Below, piece by piece: positions 40,135-49,685 of a DNA stretch of 64,000 bases (the stretch's first letter is position 1; every line of letters starts with the position of its first letter). Source of the DNA: Pseudomonas bananamidigenes (lineage in GTDB: Bacteria; Pseudomonadota; Gammaproteobacteria; Pseudomonadales; Pseudomonadaceae); NCBI RefSeq assembly GCF_001679645.1, contig NZ_LRUN01000042.1, forward strand, positions 1 through 64,000, written 5' to 3'. Under the pieces are notes generated by a model, which did no database searches, was not told where the DNA came from, and saw nothing but the letters and a program-made list of their open reading frames with translations. A program made the translations under genes and the position numbers.

Positions 40135-40163
40135 GAAAAAAGCCCCGACGGATCGGGGCTTTG
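40135..40163. terminator. Terminator between DegT gene and gcvH
   Basis: AGCCCCGA-CGGA-TCGGGGCT is a hairpin with an A-run on the left (the T-run for the minus-strand gcvH transcript). On the plus strand only TTT follows. It fits gcvH-gcvT best. Confidence 0.75.
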
Positions 40164-40179
40164 CGGTGGCGCGTGAAGC

Positions 40180-40563
40180 TTATTCGCCGATGGATTTCCT
40201 GTAGGCATCGGCGTCGAGCAGCTTGTCCAGCTCGGACTTGTCGCTTGGCTTGAGCTTGAAGATCCACGACTCATACGGTTCTTCGTTCAGCAGTTCCGGC
40301 GAATCCGCCAGTTCCTCGTTGACCGCGATCACTTCGCCGCCGACCGGGGCATAGATGTCGGAAGCGGCCTTGACCGATTCCACAACACCCGCCGCATCAC
40401 CGGCAGCAAACACCTTGCCGACTTCAGTCAGCTCGACGAACACCACGTCGCCCAGCGCTTGCTGTGCGTGATCGCTGATGCCCACGGTGACGGTGCCGTC
40501 GGCTTCCAGGCGCGCCCATTCATGACTTTCGGCAAAACGCAGGTCGGCGGGGATATTGCTCAT
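40180..40563 (-). CDS. gcvH: Glycine cleavage system H protein
   Basis: A 127-residue lipoyl carrier protein. The lipoylated Lys65 is in [19 protein letters not shown]. The start [16 protein letters not shown] was chosen as in the family (about 127 residues); a start 5 codons upstream is less usual. It shuttles the aminomethyl group from GcvP to GcvT. It is 48 bases downstream of gcvT. Confidence 0.96.
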   Translation of the reverse strand: MSNIPADLRFAESHEWARLEADGTVTVGISDHAQQALGDVVFVELTEVGKVFAAGDAAGVVESVKAASDIYAPVGGEVIAVNEELADSPELLNEEPYESWIFKLKPSDKSELDKLLDADAYRKSIGE

Positions 40564-40611
40564 GCTCGGTGTCCTCAAGAAATTGTCAGCGGTCGTACCC
40601 GCCGGGAAAGG

Positions 40612-41694
40612 TTAGATCAAGGTTTTGCCGTGGCGGACGAAGGTCGGTTTAACCACTCGTACCGGATACCACTTGCCACGGATTTCCACTTCGGCGCGGT
40701 CGGCTGTCGCCATCGGTACGCGCGCCAGGGCAATCGACTTGCTAAGCGTAGGAGAGAAACTACCACTGGTGATCTCTCCTTCGCCAACATCAGCGATACG
40801 AACCACCTGATGCGCACGCAAAACCCCGCGTTCCTCGAGCACCAGGCCCACCAGTTTGTGCTGCACGCCAGCGGTTTTTTCCGCTTCCAGCGCATCACGA
40901 CCGATGAACCGGCGCGTGGCCGGCTCCCAGGCGATGCTCCAGGCCATGTTCGAGGCCAGCGGCGAAACGTCTTGATGAATATCCTGACCGTAGAGATTCA
41001 TGCCGGCTTCCACCCGCAACGTATCGCGGGCACCGAGGCCAATGGGAGAAATGCCGGCGCCTACCAGATCGTTGAAGAATCCGGGGGCCTGATCGGCCGG
41101 CAGGGCGATTTCCAGCCCGTCTTCGCCGGTGTAACCGGTACGGGCAATGAACCAGTCGCCGTCGACCTGGCCTTCGAAAGGCTTGAGCACCTGGATCAGA
41201 CTGGCGCGGGACTGGGTCACCAGTTCGGCAATCTTCTGCCGGGCATGAGGGCCTTGAATGGCGAGCATCGCCAGATCGGTGCGTTCGCGCAGCTGCACGT
41301 CGAAGCCGGCAAGATGCGCCTGCATCCAGGCCAGATCCTGATCGCGAGTCGAAGCGTTGACCACCAGCCGGTAACCGTCATCGAGGCGATAGACGATCAT
41401 GTCATCGACAATGCCGCCGCGCTCGTTGAGCATCGTGCTGTACAACGCCCGGCCCGGGCTGTGCAGGCGTTCGACGTCGTTGGCCAGCAAATGCCGGAGC
41501 CAGGCCCTGGCCTGTTGGCCGGTGACATCGATCACGGTCATGTGGGAAACATCGAACACCCCGCAATCGCGACGCACCTCGTGGTGTTCCTCGACCTGCG
41601 AGCCGTAATGCAGTGGCATGTCCCAACCGCCAAAATCGACCATCTTCGCGCCGAGGGCGAGATGCAGGTCATACAGAGGCGTACGCTGTCCCAT
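40612..41694 (-). CDS. gcvT: Glycine cleavage system T protein (aminomethyltransferase)
   Basis: A 360-residue tetrahydrofolate-dependent enzyme that releases ammonia and makes 5,10-methylene-THF. Family stretches are MVDFGGWDMPLHYGSQVEEH, GVFDVSHMTVIDVTG and GYTGEDGLEIALP. A TACAAT-like -10 sequence lies about 130 bases upstream. It forms an operon with gcvH. I found no clear glycine riboswitch in its leader. Confidence 0.97.
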   Translation of the reverse strand: MGQRTPLYDLHLALGAKMVDFGGWDMPLHYGSQVEEHHEVRRDCGVFDVSHMTVIDVTGQQARAWLRHLLANDVERLHSPGRALYSTMLNERGGIVDDMIVYRLDDGYRLVVNASTRDQDLAWMQAHLAGFDVQLRERTDLAMLAIQGPHARQKIAELVTQSRASLIQVLKPFEGQVDGDWFIARTGYTGEDGLEIALPADQAPGFFNDLVGAGISPIGLGARDTLRVEAGMNLYGQDIHQDVSPLASNMAWSIAWEPATRRFIGRDALEAEKTAGVQHKLVGLVLEERGVLRAHQVVRIADVGEGEITSGSFSPTLSKSIALARVPMATADRAEVEIRGKWYPVRVVKPTFVRHGKTLI

Positions 41695-41849
41695 GGGTTT
41701 CTCCTTCCGGGCGTGGCGAAGGTGCGGAGCGCTGCTGCACGGTTTGAAAACCCCGCAAGGAAGGCCCTCAGCCGACTTCAGCGACAGGGTCTGTCAGACG
41801 GACCGCACCGAATGCCGCGCATTGTAGCCGCATGCTTCAGGTCTCACTA

Positions 41850-43466
41850 CTAAGTGTTTCCGTGGGCCGAACGACGGATCAGTCCAATGACCGGCAACAA
41901 GCCGACCAGCACCAGCGTCAGCGCCGGCAACGATGCCCGCGCCCATTCACCTTCGCTGGTCATCTCGAAGATGCGCACAGCCAGCGTGTCCCAGCCAAAC
42001 GGGCGCATCAGCAGGGTCGCCGGCATTTCCTTGAGCACATCGACGAACACCAGCAGCGCGGCGCTGAGCGTGCCGGGCAGCAGCAACGGCAGATACACTT
42101 TGAAAAACAGTCGCGGCCCACTGACACCCAGGCTACGTGCCGCTTCGGGCAAAGAGGGCCGTATACGCGCCAGACTGCTTTCCAGCGGCCCGTAAGCCAC
42201 CGCCACGAAGCGCACCAGATACGCCATCAGCAACGCCGCCAGACTGCCCAGCAGCAGCGGTTTGCCCTCACCGCCGAGCCAGCCTGAGAGCGGAATCACC
42301 AGCTCCCGATCCAGATAACTGAACGCCAGCATGATCGACACCGCCAGCACCGAGCCCGGCAACGCGTAGCCGAGATTGGCCAGACTGACGGCGGAGCGGA
42401 TGGCCGGCGTCGGTGCCAGACGCCGGGCGAACGCCAGCAACATCGCCACGCTGACGGTGATCAGCGCCGCCATGCCGCCCAGATACAAGGTGTGCAGAAT
42501 CAGCCCGGCGTAGCGCTCATCCAGATCGAAACGCCCGCGCTGCCAGAACCACACCAGCAGTTGCAGCACCGGAATGACAAACGCACAGGCGAACACCAGA
42601 CCGCACCATCCGGTCGCTGCCCAGGCCCTGGCCCCGCGCAGGTGATACAGCGCCTTGACCCGCGGTCGCTCGTTGCCCGCCCGATTGGCGCCCCGGGCGC
42701 GACGTTCGCCGTACAACACCAGCATCACCACCAGCAACAACAGACTGGCCAGTTGCGCAGCGCTCGACAGGCTGAAGAAGCCATACCAGGTCTTGTAGAT
42801 CGCGGTGGTGAAGGTGTCGAAGTTGAACACCGACACCGCGCCGAAATCCGCCAGGGTTTCCATCAAGGCCAGCGCCACACCGGCACCGATGGCCGGCCGC
42901 GCCATCGGCAATGCCACCCGCCAGAACGCTTGCCACGGTGACTGGCCGAGCACCCGCGCCGCTTCCATCAGGCCTTTGCCTTGAGCGAGAAACGCGGTGC
43001 GCGCCAGCAGATAAACGTAGGGGTAGAACACCAGCACCAACACCAGAATCACGCCACCGGTGGAGCGCACTCGCGGCAGACGCAAACCGGTTCCGAACCA
43101 TTCGCGCAGCAGGCTTTGCACGGGTCCGGCGAAGTCCAACAGGCCGACGAACACGAACGCCAGCACATAGGCCGGGATTGCGAACGGCAGCATCAGCGCC
43201 CAGTCGAGCCAGCGCCGACCGGGGAATTCGCAGAGGCTGGTAAGCCAGGCGAGGCTGACGCCCAACAGGGTCACGCCGATGCCGACGCCGACGACCAGCG
43301 TCAGGGTGTTGCCCAGCAGGCGCGGCATCTGGGTTTCCCACAGGTGCGACCAGATCTGCTGGTCGATGGTCTGCCACGACAGCAGTAGGACGCTGAGGGG
43401 CAGCAGCACCAACGCGGCGATGGCGAAGACAATGGGGTACCAGCGGCGTTGGGCGGGGTGGGACAA
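41850..43466 (-). CDS. Fe(III) ABC transporter permease (FbpB-like)
   Basis: A 538-residue permease with two fused transmembrane modules (about 12 helices) and two EAA-like loops (GLMEAARVLGQSPWQAFWRV and SLPEAARSLGVSGPRLFFKV). This fused form is typical of ferric-iron importers of the FbpB/SfuB type. The TTG at 43466 (LSHPAQRRWYP) is chosen, with GAGAG about 8 bases upstream. The longer ATG frame from 43517 begins in a REP-like hairpin. No ATPase gene is adjacent; it must come from elsewhere. Confidence 0.86.
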   Translation of the reverse strand: MSHPAQRRWYPIVFAIAALVLLPLSVLLLSWQTIDQQIWSHLWETQMPRLLGNTLTLVVGVGIGVTLLGVSLAWLTSLCEFPGRRWLDWALMLPFAIPAYVLAFVFVGLLDFAGPVQSLLREWFGTGLRLPRVRSTGGVILVLVLVFYPYVYLLARTAFLAQGKGLMEAARVLGQSPWQAFWRVALPMARPAIGAGVALALMETLADFGAVSVFNFDTFTTAIYKTWYGFFSLSSAAQLASLLLLVVMLVLYGERRARGANRAGNERPRVKALYHLRGARAWAATGWCGLVFACAFVIPVLQLLVWFWQRGRFDLDERYAGLILHTLYLGGMAALITVSVAMLLAFARRLAPTPAIRSAVSLANLGYALPGSVLAVSIMLAFSYLDRELVIPLSGWLGGEGKPLLLGSLAALLMAYLVRFVAVAYGPLESSLARIRPSLPEAARSLGVSGPRLFFKVYLPLLLPGTLSAALLVFVDVLKEMPATLLMRPFGWDTLAVRIFEMTSEGEWARASLPALTLVLVGLLPVIGLIRRSAHGNT

Positions 43467-43490
43467 GGAAACGCTCTCGTTCAAATAATT

Positions 43491-43600
43491 GTGCCCACGC
43501 TCTGCGTGGGCACACATTCCGTGACGCTCTGCGTCACGCTGTCGATGATGCGACGCAGAGCGTCCAGGGCTGCATTCCCACGCGGAGCGTGGGAACGATC
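43491..43600. repeat. Tandem hairpin cluster (family C) between Fe-binding protein and permease genes
   Basis: Three hairpins follow each other: GTGCCCACGC/GCGTGGGCAC, GTGACGC/GCGTCAC, and CCCACGC/GCGTGGG. The last shares CGTGGGAACGATC with 24648-24660. It lies in the 145 bases between the two genes of one operon. Confidence 0.8.
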
Positions 43601-43611
43601 AACTCGCAGCG

Positions 43612-44616
43612 TCAGTTCCAGCCCGCCCGATCCATCATCCGGATCGCTTCAGCCTGACGCTTGCCCGCCACTTCGACCGGCAGCGTATCGGCCACGAACT
43701 GCCCCCACGCCGCCACTTCTTCCGAAGGCTTCACCGCCGGATTCGCCGGGAATTCCTGGTTCACGTCAGCGAAGATCTTCTGCGCTTCAGGCGTGGTCAT
43801 CCACTCCACCAGCGCCTTGGCCGCTTCCGGGTGCGGTGCATGTCTGGTCAGGCCGATGCCCGACAGGTTGACGTGCACACCGCGGTCCGCCTGGTTCGGC
43901 CAGAACAGTTTCACCGGCAGATCCGGCTTTTGCTTGTGCAGGCGACCGTAGTAGTAAGTGTTGACGATGCCCACATCGCACTGGCCGGCATTGATCGCTT
44001 CGAGCACCGCGACGTCGTCGGAGAACACGTCGGTGGACAGGTTGTTGACCCAGCCCTTGAGGATCTTTTCGGTTTTCTCGGCACCGTGGACTTCGATCAG
44101 GGTGGCGGTCAGCGACTGGTTGTAGACCTTCTTCGCCGTGCGCAGGCACAGGCGACCTTCCCAGTTCTTGTCGGCCAGCGCTTCGTAGGTGGTCAGCTCG
44201 CCCGGTTTCACGCGCTCGGTGGAATAGGCGATGGTCCGCGCGCGCAGGCTCAGGCCGGTCCAGGCGTGGCTGGAGGAGCGATATTGCAGGGGAATGTTGG
44301 CGTCGATGGTTTTCGAGGTGAAGGGCTGGAGAATGCCCATCTGCTCGGCCTGCCACAGGTTGCCGGCATCGACGGTCAGCAGCAGGTCGGCGGTGGCGTT
44401 CTCGCCTTCGGCCTTGATCCGTTGCATCAGCGGCGCTTCCTTGTCGGTGATGAACTTGATCTTCACCCCGGTCCTGGCGGTGTAGGCATCGAACACCGGT
44501 TTGATCAGCTCATCGATGCGCGAGGAGTAGACCACCACCTCGTCGGCGGCCTGAGCGGCGGTGCTGCCGATCAGGGTCAGGGCCAGGGCGGTCAGAAGAC
44601 GCTTGGATGCCAACAT
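43612..44616 (-). CDS. Fe(III) ABC transporter substrate-binding protein (FbpA-like)
   Basis: A 334-residue periplasmic ferric-binding protein. The signal peptide is [20 protein letters not shown], cleaved near [18 protein letters not shown]. The YSSR motif is typical of class-I FbpA/FutA proteins. Later the adjacent Tyr pair of [10 protein letters not shown] may bind iron. It lies upstream of the permease gene, with the family C hairpins between them. Synteny recalls PA5216/PA5217 near gcvT. Confidence 0.9.
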   Translation of the reverse strand: MLASKRLLTALALTLIGSTAAQAADEVVVYSSRIDELIKPVFDAYTARTGVKIKFITDKEAPLMQRIKAEGENATADLLLTVDAGNLWQAEQMGILQPFTSKTIDANIPLQYRSSSHAWTGLSLRARTIAYSTERVKPGELTTYEALADKNWEGRLCLRTAKKVYNQSLTATLIEVHGAEKTEKILKGWVNNLSTDVFSDDVAVLEAINAGQCDVGIVNTYYYGRLHKQKPDLPVKLFWPNQADRGVHVNLSGIGLTRHAPHPEAAKALVEWMTTPEAQKIFADVNQEFPANPAVKPSEEVAAWGQFVADTLPVEVAGKRQAEAIRMMDRAGWN

Positions 44617-44739
44617 GGAAGTGATCTCTCGGTCGGAAAAAAGTGGCCCAAATGATAAGGACTCACATTTACCAGCTCAATCGATCACTTTCCCAAGGAG
44701 TTACCAGATGTTGCACGGCATAGGCGGTGCCTGATCTGA

Positions 44740-44850
44740 CGCCTTCGCGGGCAAGCCCGCTCCCACAGGGTTCCAGGGTGTACTCAAATTGGAATTTCAC
44801 ACTGACCACTGTGGGAGCGGGCTTGCTCCGGGCGGCGATCCGACGAAAGG
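44740..44850. repeat. REPIN (inverted REP pair, family A variant)
   Basis: CGCGGGCAAGCCCGCTCCCA (from 44746) and, inverted, TGTGGGAGCGGGCTTGCTCC (near 44810-44829), with GGGCGGC flanks. Core bases are GGGC/GCCC instead of GAGC/GCTC. It fills the 255-base gap between the Fe-binding protein and the ubiquinone hydroxylase genes. Confidence 0.85.
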
Positions 44851-44871
44851 GCCCTCAGTCTCAACGGAGAA

Positions 44872-46095
44872 TTAAGATTTAGCCAGGACGGGAAGGTCCC
44901 CGGTCAACCCCAACGCTTCACGCACGAACAGCGCTTTGGCCTCGGGCATCTGCTCGACGATTTTCAACCCGGTATTGCGCAACCAGCGCAGCGGCAGCGG
45001 ATCGGCCTGGAACAACCGCTCGAAGCCTTCCATCGCCGCCATGAGCGCCAGGTTGTGCGGCATGCGCCGACGCTCGTAGCGGCTCAGGACTTTCACGTCC
45101 GCCAGCCGTTCGCCGCGTTCGTTGGCTTGCAGCAACACCTCGGCCAGCACGGCGGCATCGAGGAAACCGAGATTCACCCCCTGCCCCGCCAACGGGTGGA
45201 TGGTGTGCGCCGCGTCGCCGATCAGCGCGAGGCCTTCGGCCACATAGCGCTTGGCATGGCGTTGACGCAGCGGCACGCACAGCCGCGGGTCGGCACTGAC
45301 GACCTCGCCGAGGCAGCCTTCGAAGGCGCGCTCCAGCTCACGGCAGAAATCCGCTTCATTCAACGCCATCAGCCGTTCGGCCTCACTCGGCGTGGTCGAC
45401 CAGACGATCGAGCACCAGTCCTGCTGCCCGTCCCGCTCCAGCGGTAGAAACGCCAGCGGCCCGTGATCGGTGAAACGCTGCCATGCGGTCATGCGGTGCG
45501 GTTTGCTGCTGCGCACACTGGTGACGATAGCGTGGTGCAGATAATCCCATTCGCGGGTGGCGACACCGGTCAGACGGCGCACGGCGGAGTTGGCGCCGTC
45601 CGCCGCGATCACCAGCGGCGCACGCAAGGTGCGGCCATCGGCCAGGGTCAGCAGCCAGTCGTCACCGGAGCGGCGCATCTGCTCCAGCCGCGCATTGGCC
45701 AGCAGGCCCAGGTCACAATCGTGCAAACGGTCGAGCAAGGCGTCCTGCACCACGCGGTTTTCGACGATGTGGCCGAGCACTTCGGCGTGCACGCTGCTGG
45801 CCGAGAAGTGGATCTGCCCGGTGCCGCTGCCGTCCCAGACGTGCATGTCGGTGTACGGACTGCTGCGTCGGTTGACGATGCCGTCCCACACGCCGAGGCG
45901 ATCGAGAATCCGCTGGCTGGCTGCCGACAGCGCGCTGACTCGTGGCTCGAACGGTGCGTCGCCGGCGAAGGGTTTGACGCTCAGCGGGCTGCCGTCGAGC
46001 AGCAGGACTTCCAGCCCGCTGTCCTGCAACGCCAGCGCCAGGGCGCTGCCGACCATTCCGGCTCCGACAATCAGCACATCCGCGCGCATTTCCAT
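44872..46095 (-). CDS. Ubiquinone-biosynthesis FAD-dependent hydroxylase (UbiI/VisC-like)
   Basis: A 407-residue UbiH/UbiF/VisC/COQ6-family monooxygenase. Motifs are the FAD Rossmann start VLIVGAGMVGSALALALQDSG, the DG motif VIAADGANSAVR, and the GD motif GLALIGDAAHTIHPLAGQGV. It is paralogous to the UbiH gene 150 bases upstream. It sits where PAO1 has PA5221. Which ring position it hydroxylates is not readable from sequence. Start MEMRADVLIVG is at 46095, 3 bases after a short coupled ORF. Confidence 0.92.
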   Translation of the reverse strand: MEMRADVLIVGAGMVGSALALALQDSGLEVLLLDGSPLSVKPFAGDAPFEPRVSALSAASQRILDRLGVWDGIVNRRSSPYTDMHVWDGSGTGQIHFSASSVHAEVLGHIVENRVVQDALLDRLHDCDLGLLANARLEQMRRSGDDWLLTLADGRTLRAPLVIAADGANSAVRRLTGVATREWDYLHHAIVTSVRSSKPHRMTAWQRFTDHGPLAFLPLERDGQQDWCSIVWSTTPSEAERLMALNEADFCRELERAFEGCLGEVVSADPRLCVPLRQRHAKRYVAEGLALIGDAAHTIHPLAGQGVNLGFLDAAVLAEVLLQANERGERLADVKVLSRYERRRMPHNLALMAAMEGFERLFQADPLPLRWLRNTGLKIVEQMPEAKALFVREALGLTGDLPVLAKS

Positions 46096-46098
46096 GCT

Positions 46099-46251
46099 TT
46101 AAACCTGTCTCGCTGGCGGCTCGAGCCGCACGTAAAGGGTTTTACCGATCCGCACCATCGGGTTACCGACATCGAAATACGGCAAGTAGACACTCATGAT
46201 CCAGCGCATCGGCCGTGCCTTGCCAGACTGTCCGATCAGCCGCTCACGCAT
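46099..46251 (-). CDS. Candidate 50-residue small protein inside the ubiquinone operon
   Basis: The ORF MRERLIGQSGKARPMRWIMS, then VYLPYFDVGNPMVRIGKTLY, then VRLEPPARQV ends in TAA. Its ATG overlaps the ubiH stop (ATGCGTGA) and its stop lies 3 bases before the next hydroxylase start. Third-position G/C is about 72 percent, as in coding DNA here. It is too short for most gene callers. PAO1 also has a small gene between its two hydroxylases in my memory, but I cannot confirm homology. An internal in-frame Met (MSVYLP) is an alternative start. Function unknown. Confidence 0.55.
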   Translation of the reverse strand: MRERLIGQSGKARPMRWIMSVYLPYFDVGNPMVRIGKTLYVRLEPPARQV

Positions 46252-47431
46252 CCGGCCGCGTCCCCAGCCCCATGGCCTGACGGGCGAACCAGCGTTTGGC
46301 CGGCGGCAGCAGATCGAGGCCCAGCAGGCCGATGTTGCGTCCCAGCGAAACCAGTGGCTGGGTACTGCCGAACAGCCGCGTGACCTGATCGGAGAAGCCT
46401 ACGGTGAGGTCCTGATCCAGACGCTGACGCTCGCGATACGCCTGCAACGTGGCGAAATCCCCCAGCGGTTTGTCGCTGGCCAGCAGTGCGGCGGCCAGTG
46501 CATCGGCATCGCGCAGGGACAGGTTGAAACCCTGCCCGGCAATCGGGTGCAGGCTGTGGGCAGCGTTGCCGAGCACGGCCAGATGCGAACGCACCTGCTC
46601 TTCGGCCTCCACCAGCGACAGCGGATACAGATGCCGCGCGCCGACCTGTTTCAGAGTGCCGAGGCGGTAACCGAACACGCCTTGCAACTCACTGAGGAAG
46701 TCGCGTTCATTCAGTTGCGCCAGACGTTGCGCGTCCATGCCCAGACGGGTCCAGACCAGCGCGCAGCGGTTTTCCGGCAGCGGCAACAAAGCCATCGGGC
46801 CTTCGTCGGTGAAGCGCTCGAAGGCCATGCCGTTGTGCGCTTCGCTCGGGGTGATGTTGGCGATCAGCGCGCTCTGGTTGTACGGACGCTTGCGCACGTT
46901 GATGCCCAGTTGCTCGCGCAGACCGGAGCGGCCGCCATCGGCGAGCACCGCCAGATCGCACTCAAGAGTGGTCTCATCGTTGAGGGTCAAGCGATAGCCG
47001 TCCGGCAGCGGCTCCATGCGAGTGACCTCCGCCGGGCAACGCCAGCTGATCACGTCCTTGTCGACGTGCTGCCACAGGCAATGACCGAGCCAGGCGTTTT
47101 CCACAACATAACCCAGCGCCGGCACGCCCTCTTCCATCGCCGACAATCGAGCGGTGGAGAAACGGCCACGGTCGGACACATGAATCTGCTTGATCGGCTC
47201 GGCGCGACGGGAAATTTCCTGCCACACACCCAGCCGTTGATAAATCTGTCGGGAACCAAAAGACAGCGCCGAGGAGCGGGCATCGTAACTTGGCTGCCAG
47301 CTGTCGCCGGGAGCAAACGGTTCGATCAGCACGATCTTCCAGCCACGCGCCCTGGCCCCGGCCTGCAACGCCAGCGCCAGACTGGCGCCGACCAGGCCAC
47401 CACCGATGATTGCCAGATTGACCCGACTCAT
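46244..47431 (-). CDS. ubiH: 2-octaprenyl-6-methoxyphenol hydroxylase UbiH
   Basis: A 395-residue FAD monooxygenase of ubiquinone biosynthesis. It starts MSRVNLAIIGGGLVGASLAL (FAD fingerprint), has the DG motif AVLADGGRSGLREQLG, and HLAVLGNAAHSLHPIAGQGF as the GD-like motif (with N in place of D, frequent in UbiH). Its start overlaps the pepP stop by 4 bases, an E. coli-like pepP-ubiH linkage. The product acts at the inner membrane on the prenylated ring. Confidence 0.94.
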   Translation of the reverse strand: MSRVNLAIIGGGLVGASLALALQAGARARGWKIVLIEPFAPGDSWQPSYDARSSALSFGSRQIYQRLGVWQEISRRAEPIKQIHVSDRGRFSTARLSAMEEGVPALGYVVENAWLGHCLWQHVDKDVISWRCPAEVTRMEPLPDGYRLTLNDETTLECDLAVLADGGRSGLREQLGINVRKRPYNQSALIANITPSEAHNGMAFERFTDEGPMALLPLPENRCALVWTRLGMDAQRLAQLNERDFLSELQGVFGYRLGTLKQVGARHLYPLSLVEAEEQVRSHLAVLGNAAHSLHPIAGQGFNLSLRDADALAAALLASDKPLGDFATLQAYRERQRLDQDLTVGFSDQVTRLFGSTQPLVSLGRNIGLLGLDLLPPAKRWFARQAMGLGTRPDA

Positions 47432-48762
47432 GCTGCACCGGTCCGTGCCTGCGCCATCAGCGCTTCGATTTCGGCGACGGTTTTCGGCACGCCACCCGTC
47501 AGGATTTCACAACTGCTCTTGGTCACTACCACGTCGTCCTCGATGCGCACGCCAATGCCGCGCCACTTCTTCGCTACATTCTGGTTGTCCGGGGCGATGT
47601 AAATGCCCGGTTCCACGGTCAGCGCCATGCCGACCTCCAGCACGCGCCATTCGCCACCGACCCTGTACTCGCCGACGTCATGCACATCCATGCCCAGCCA
47701 GTGGCCGGCGCGGTGCATGTAAAACGCCTTGTAGGCCTCCGAAGCGATCAACTCATCCACCTCGCCCTGCAACAGCCCCAGCTTCACCAATCCGGCGGTA
47801 ATGACCCGAACCGTCGCTTCGTGCGCCTGGTTCCAGTGCCTGTTCGGGGCGATTTCGGCGAAGGCGGCTTCCTGCGCGGCCAATACCAGTTCGTAGATCG
47901 CCTTCTGCTCGGTCGAGAACTTGCCGTTCACAGGCCAGGTACGAGTGATGTCGCTGGCATAGCAGTCGATCTCGCAACCGGCGTCGATCAATACCAGATC
48001 GCCGTCCTTGAGCTGCGCGTCATTCTGCTGGTAATGCAGGATGCAACTGTTGCGCCCCGACGCGACGATCGATCCGTAGGCCGGCATCTTCGCCCCGCCC
48101 TTGCGGAATTCGTAATCGAGTTCGGCTTCCAGGCTGTACTCGTACAATCCGGCACGACTGGCCTGCATCGCGCGGATATGAGCCTGGGCGGAAATCCGCG
48201 CCGCTTCGCGCATCACCTTCACTTCTGCCGCCGATTTATACAGGCGCATGTCGTGCAGCAGGTGATCCAGGGCAACGAATTCGTTCGGCGGCTGGGCGCC
48301 GAGGTGGGCCTTGGAGCGGATCACGTTGATCCAGTCCATCAGGTGGCGGTCGAATTCCGGGTTGCTGCCCATCGCCGAATACACCCGGTCGCGGCCTTCG
48401 ATCAGGCCCGGCAGGATGTCGTCAATGTCTGTGATGGGGAAAGCGTCGTCGGCGCCGTAATCACGGATCGCGCCTTCCTGGCCGGCGCGCAGGCCATCCC
48501 AGAGTTCCCGTTCGGCGTTGCGCTCACGGCAGAACAGTATGTATTCGCCATGTTCGCGACCGGGCATCAGCACGATCACCGCCTGCGGCTCGGGGAAACC
48601 GCTGAGGTACTGGAAGTCGCTGTCCTGACGGTAGACGTGCTCGACGTCGCGGTTGCGAATGGCAACCGCGGCGGCTGGCAGGATGGCGATGCTGTCGGGT
48701 TCCATCTGCGCCATCAGCGCCTTGCGGCGACGGGCGTATTCCGCTTTCGGGATATGGATCAT
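47428..48762 (-). CDS. pepP: Xaa-Pro aminopeptidase PepP
   Basis: A 444-residue M24 metallopeptidase that removes N-terminal residues before proline. Metal-binding segments are visible: LVLIDAGCEIDCYASDITRT (two Asp), HRAGHWLGMDVHDVGEY (His), LTVEPGIYI and GVRIEDDVVVT (Glu). Start MIHIPKAEYARRRKAL matches E. coli PepP closely. The gene leads into ubiH by a 4-base overlap. Confidence 0.96.
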   Translation of the reverse strand: MIHIPKAEYARRRKALMAQMEPDSIAILPAAAVAIRNRDVEHVYRQDSDFQYLSGFPEPQAVIVLMPGREHGEYILFCRERNAERELWDGLRAGQEGAIRDYGADDAFPITDIDDILPGLIEGRDRVYSAMGSNPEFDRHLMDWINVIRSKAHLGAQPPNEFVALDHLLHDMRLYKSAAEVKVMREAARISAQAHIRAMQASRAGLYEYSLEAELDYEFRKGGAKMPAYGSIVASGRNSCILHYQQNDAQLKDGDLVLIDAGCEIDCYASDITRTWPVNGKFSTEQKAIYELVLAAQEAAFAEIAPNRHWNQAHEATVRVITAGLVKLGLLQGEVDELIASEAYKAFYMHRAGHWLGMDVHDVGEYRVGGEWRVLEVGMALTVEPGIYIAPDNQNVAKKWRGIGVRIEDDVVVTKSSCEILTGGVPKTVAEIEALMAQARTGAA

Positions 48763-48789
48763 GGGCAGATGGCTTTCCCTGGCACGCGA

Positions 48790-49350
48790 TCAGTGCAGCG
48801 ACGGCTTGGCGGCTGGCGGCACGTCGGTTTTCCTGGTTTCGGAGAACAGCAGCAGCGGCGCTACACGCAGGTACTCCATGACTTCCATGTAGTCGCTTTC
48901 GCCGTCTTCGGACTCTTCCAGAGCATCTTGCACCTGGGAGATCGCCGCCAGATCCTGCAACACTTCGGTGGCCTCGGTGCTCAGCATGCTGCTGTCGCGG
49001 CAGTTCAGACCGAAACCGGTGAGGAAGCCCTGGCACCACTGGCCCAGTGCGGCGGCGCGGTCGGCCAGCGGCACGTCATCGGTCGGCAACAGCAGCACGA
49101 CGGTCACGTCGTCGCCGGTGAGCTCGCCCTTGACCATTTCCTGCAGGCCGACGAGGGCGTTGCGGACGTTGTCCTGAATATCGCCTTCGAGCAGTTCGGC
49201 GGCGTCGATCAACCAGCCTTCATTGTCGAAGCCGGCACCGGCGCAGCTGCGGCCGAGCAGCAGGCCATGCAGTTCGGCAGGCGAGACGTTGTGACCGCTG
49301 GCAGTCAGCAGGGTGGCAAAGGCTTGGTACGGGGAATTCTGAATGGGCAT
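48790..49350 (-). CDS. YgfB/UPF0149 family protein
   Basis: A 186-residue all-helical protein: [37 protein letters not shown] and [19 protein letters not shown] are UPF0149 hallmarks. In P. aeruginosa YgfB (PA5225) down-regulates the ampDh3 amidase via AlpA and affects beta-lactam resistance. Its gene is the first of the ygfB-pepP-ubiH group, 27 bases before pepP. Confidence 0.93.
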   Translation of the reverse strand: MPIQNSPYQAFATLLTASGHNVSPAELHGLLLGRSCAGAGFDNEGWLIDAAELLEGDIQDNVRNALVGLQEMVKGELTGDDVTVVLLLPTDDVPLADRAAALGQWCQGFLTGFGLNCRDSSMLSTEATEVLQDLAAISQVQDALEESEDGESDYMEVMEYLRVAPLLLFSETRKTDVPPAAKPSLH

Positions 49351-49475
49351 GGGCAGCTAGGCGCCAGACGGCGCTATGTCTAGAATGAAGGCCTTGTATC
49401 CTACATCGACAGACACGCCAAGACCATTAAAGGCTGCCTCCCGGCCAAACCCATCAGACCGAATCAGTGGACACA

Positions 49476-49685
49476 ATGGAAGACACCGACCTGCAAGCGC
49501 TGATGGCCAGACTCGAGCTGCTGATTACTCGGGTCGAGCAACTAAAGAGTCAAAACGCACTCTTACTAGCTCAGGAAAAGACCTGGCGCGAGGAACGCGC
49601 TCACCTCATTGAAAAAAACGAAATCGCCCGGCGTAAGGTCGAATCGATGATTTCGCGCCTCAAGGCCCTGGAGCAAGACTCATGA
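49476..49685 (+). CDS. ZapB-like coiled-coil protein (TIGR02449 family)
   Basis: A 69-residue helical protein (LQALMARLELLITRVEQLKS, then ALLLAQEKTWREERAHLIEK, ending SMISRLKALEQDS) with regular heptads of a coiled coil. It overlaps zapA by 4 bases and so is co-translated with it. The ATG at 49476 is preferred over a GTG 3 codons upstream. A cell-division role is inferred from the neighbour. Confidence 0.88.
   Translation: MEDTDLQALMARLELLITRVEQLKSQNALLLAQEKTWREERAHLIEKNEIARRKVESMISRLKALEQDS

Noticed and set aside
41695..41849. Glycine riboswitch before gcvT
   Set aside because: I could not find the conserved aptamer segments in the leader; only a promoter-like TACAAT is visible.
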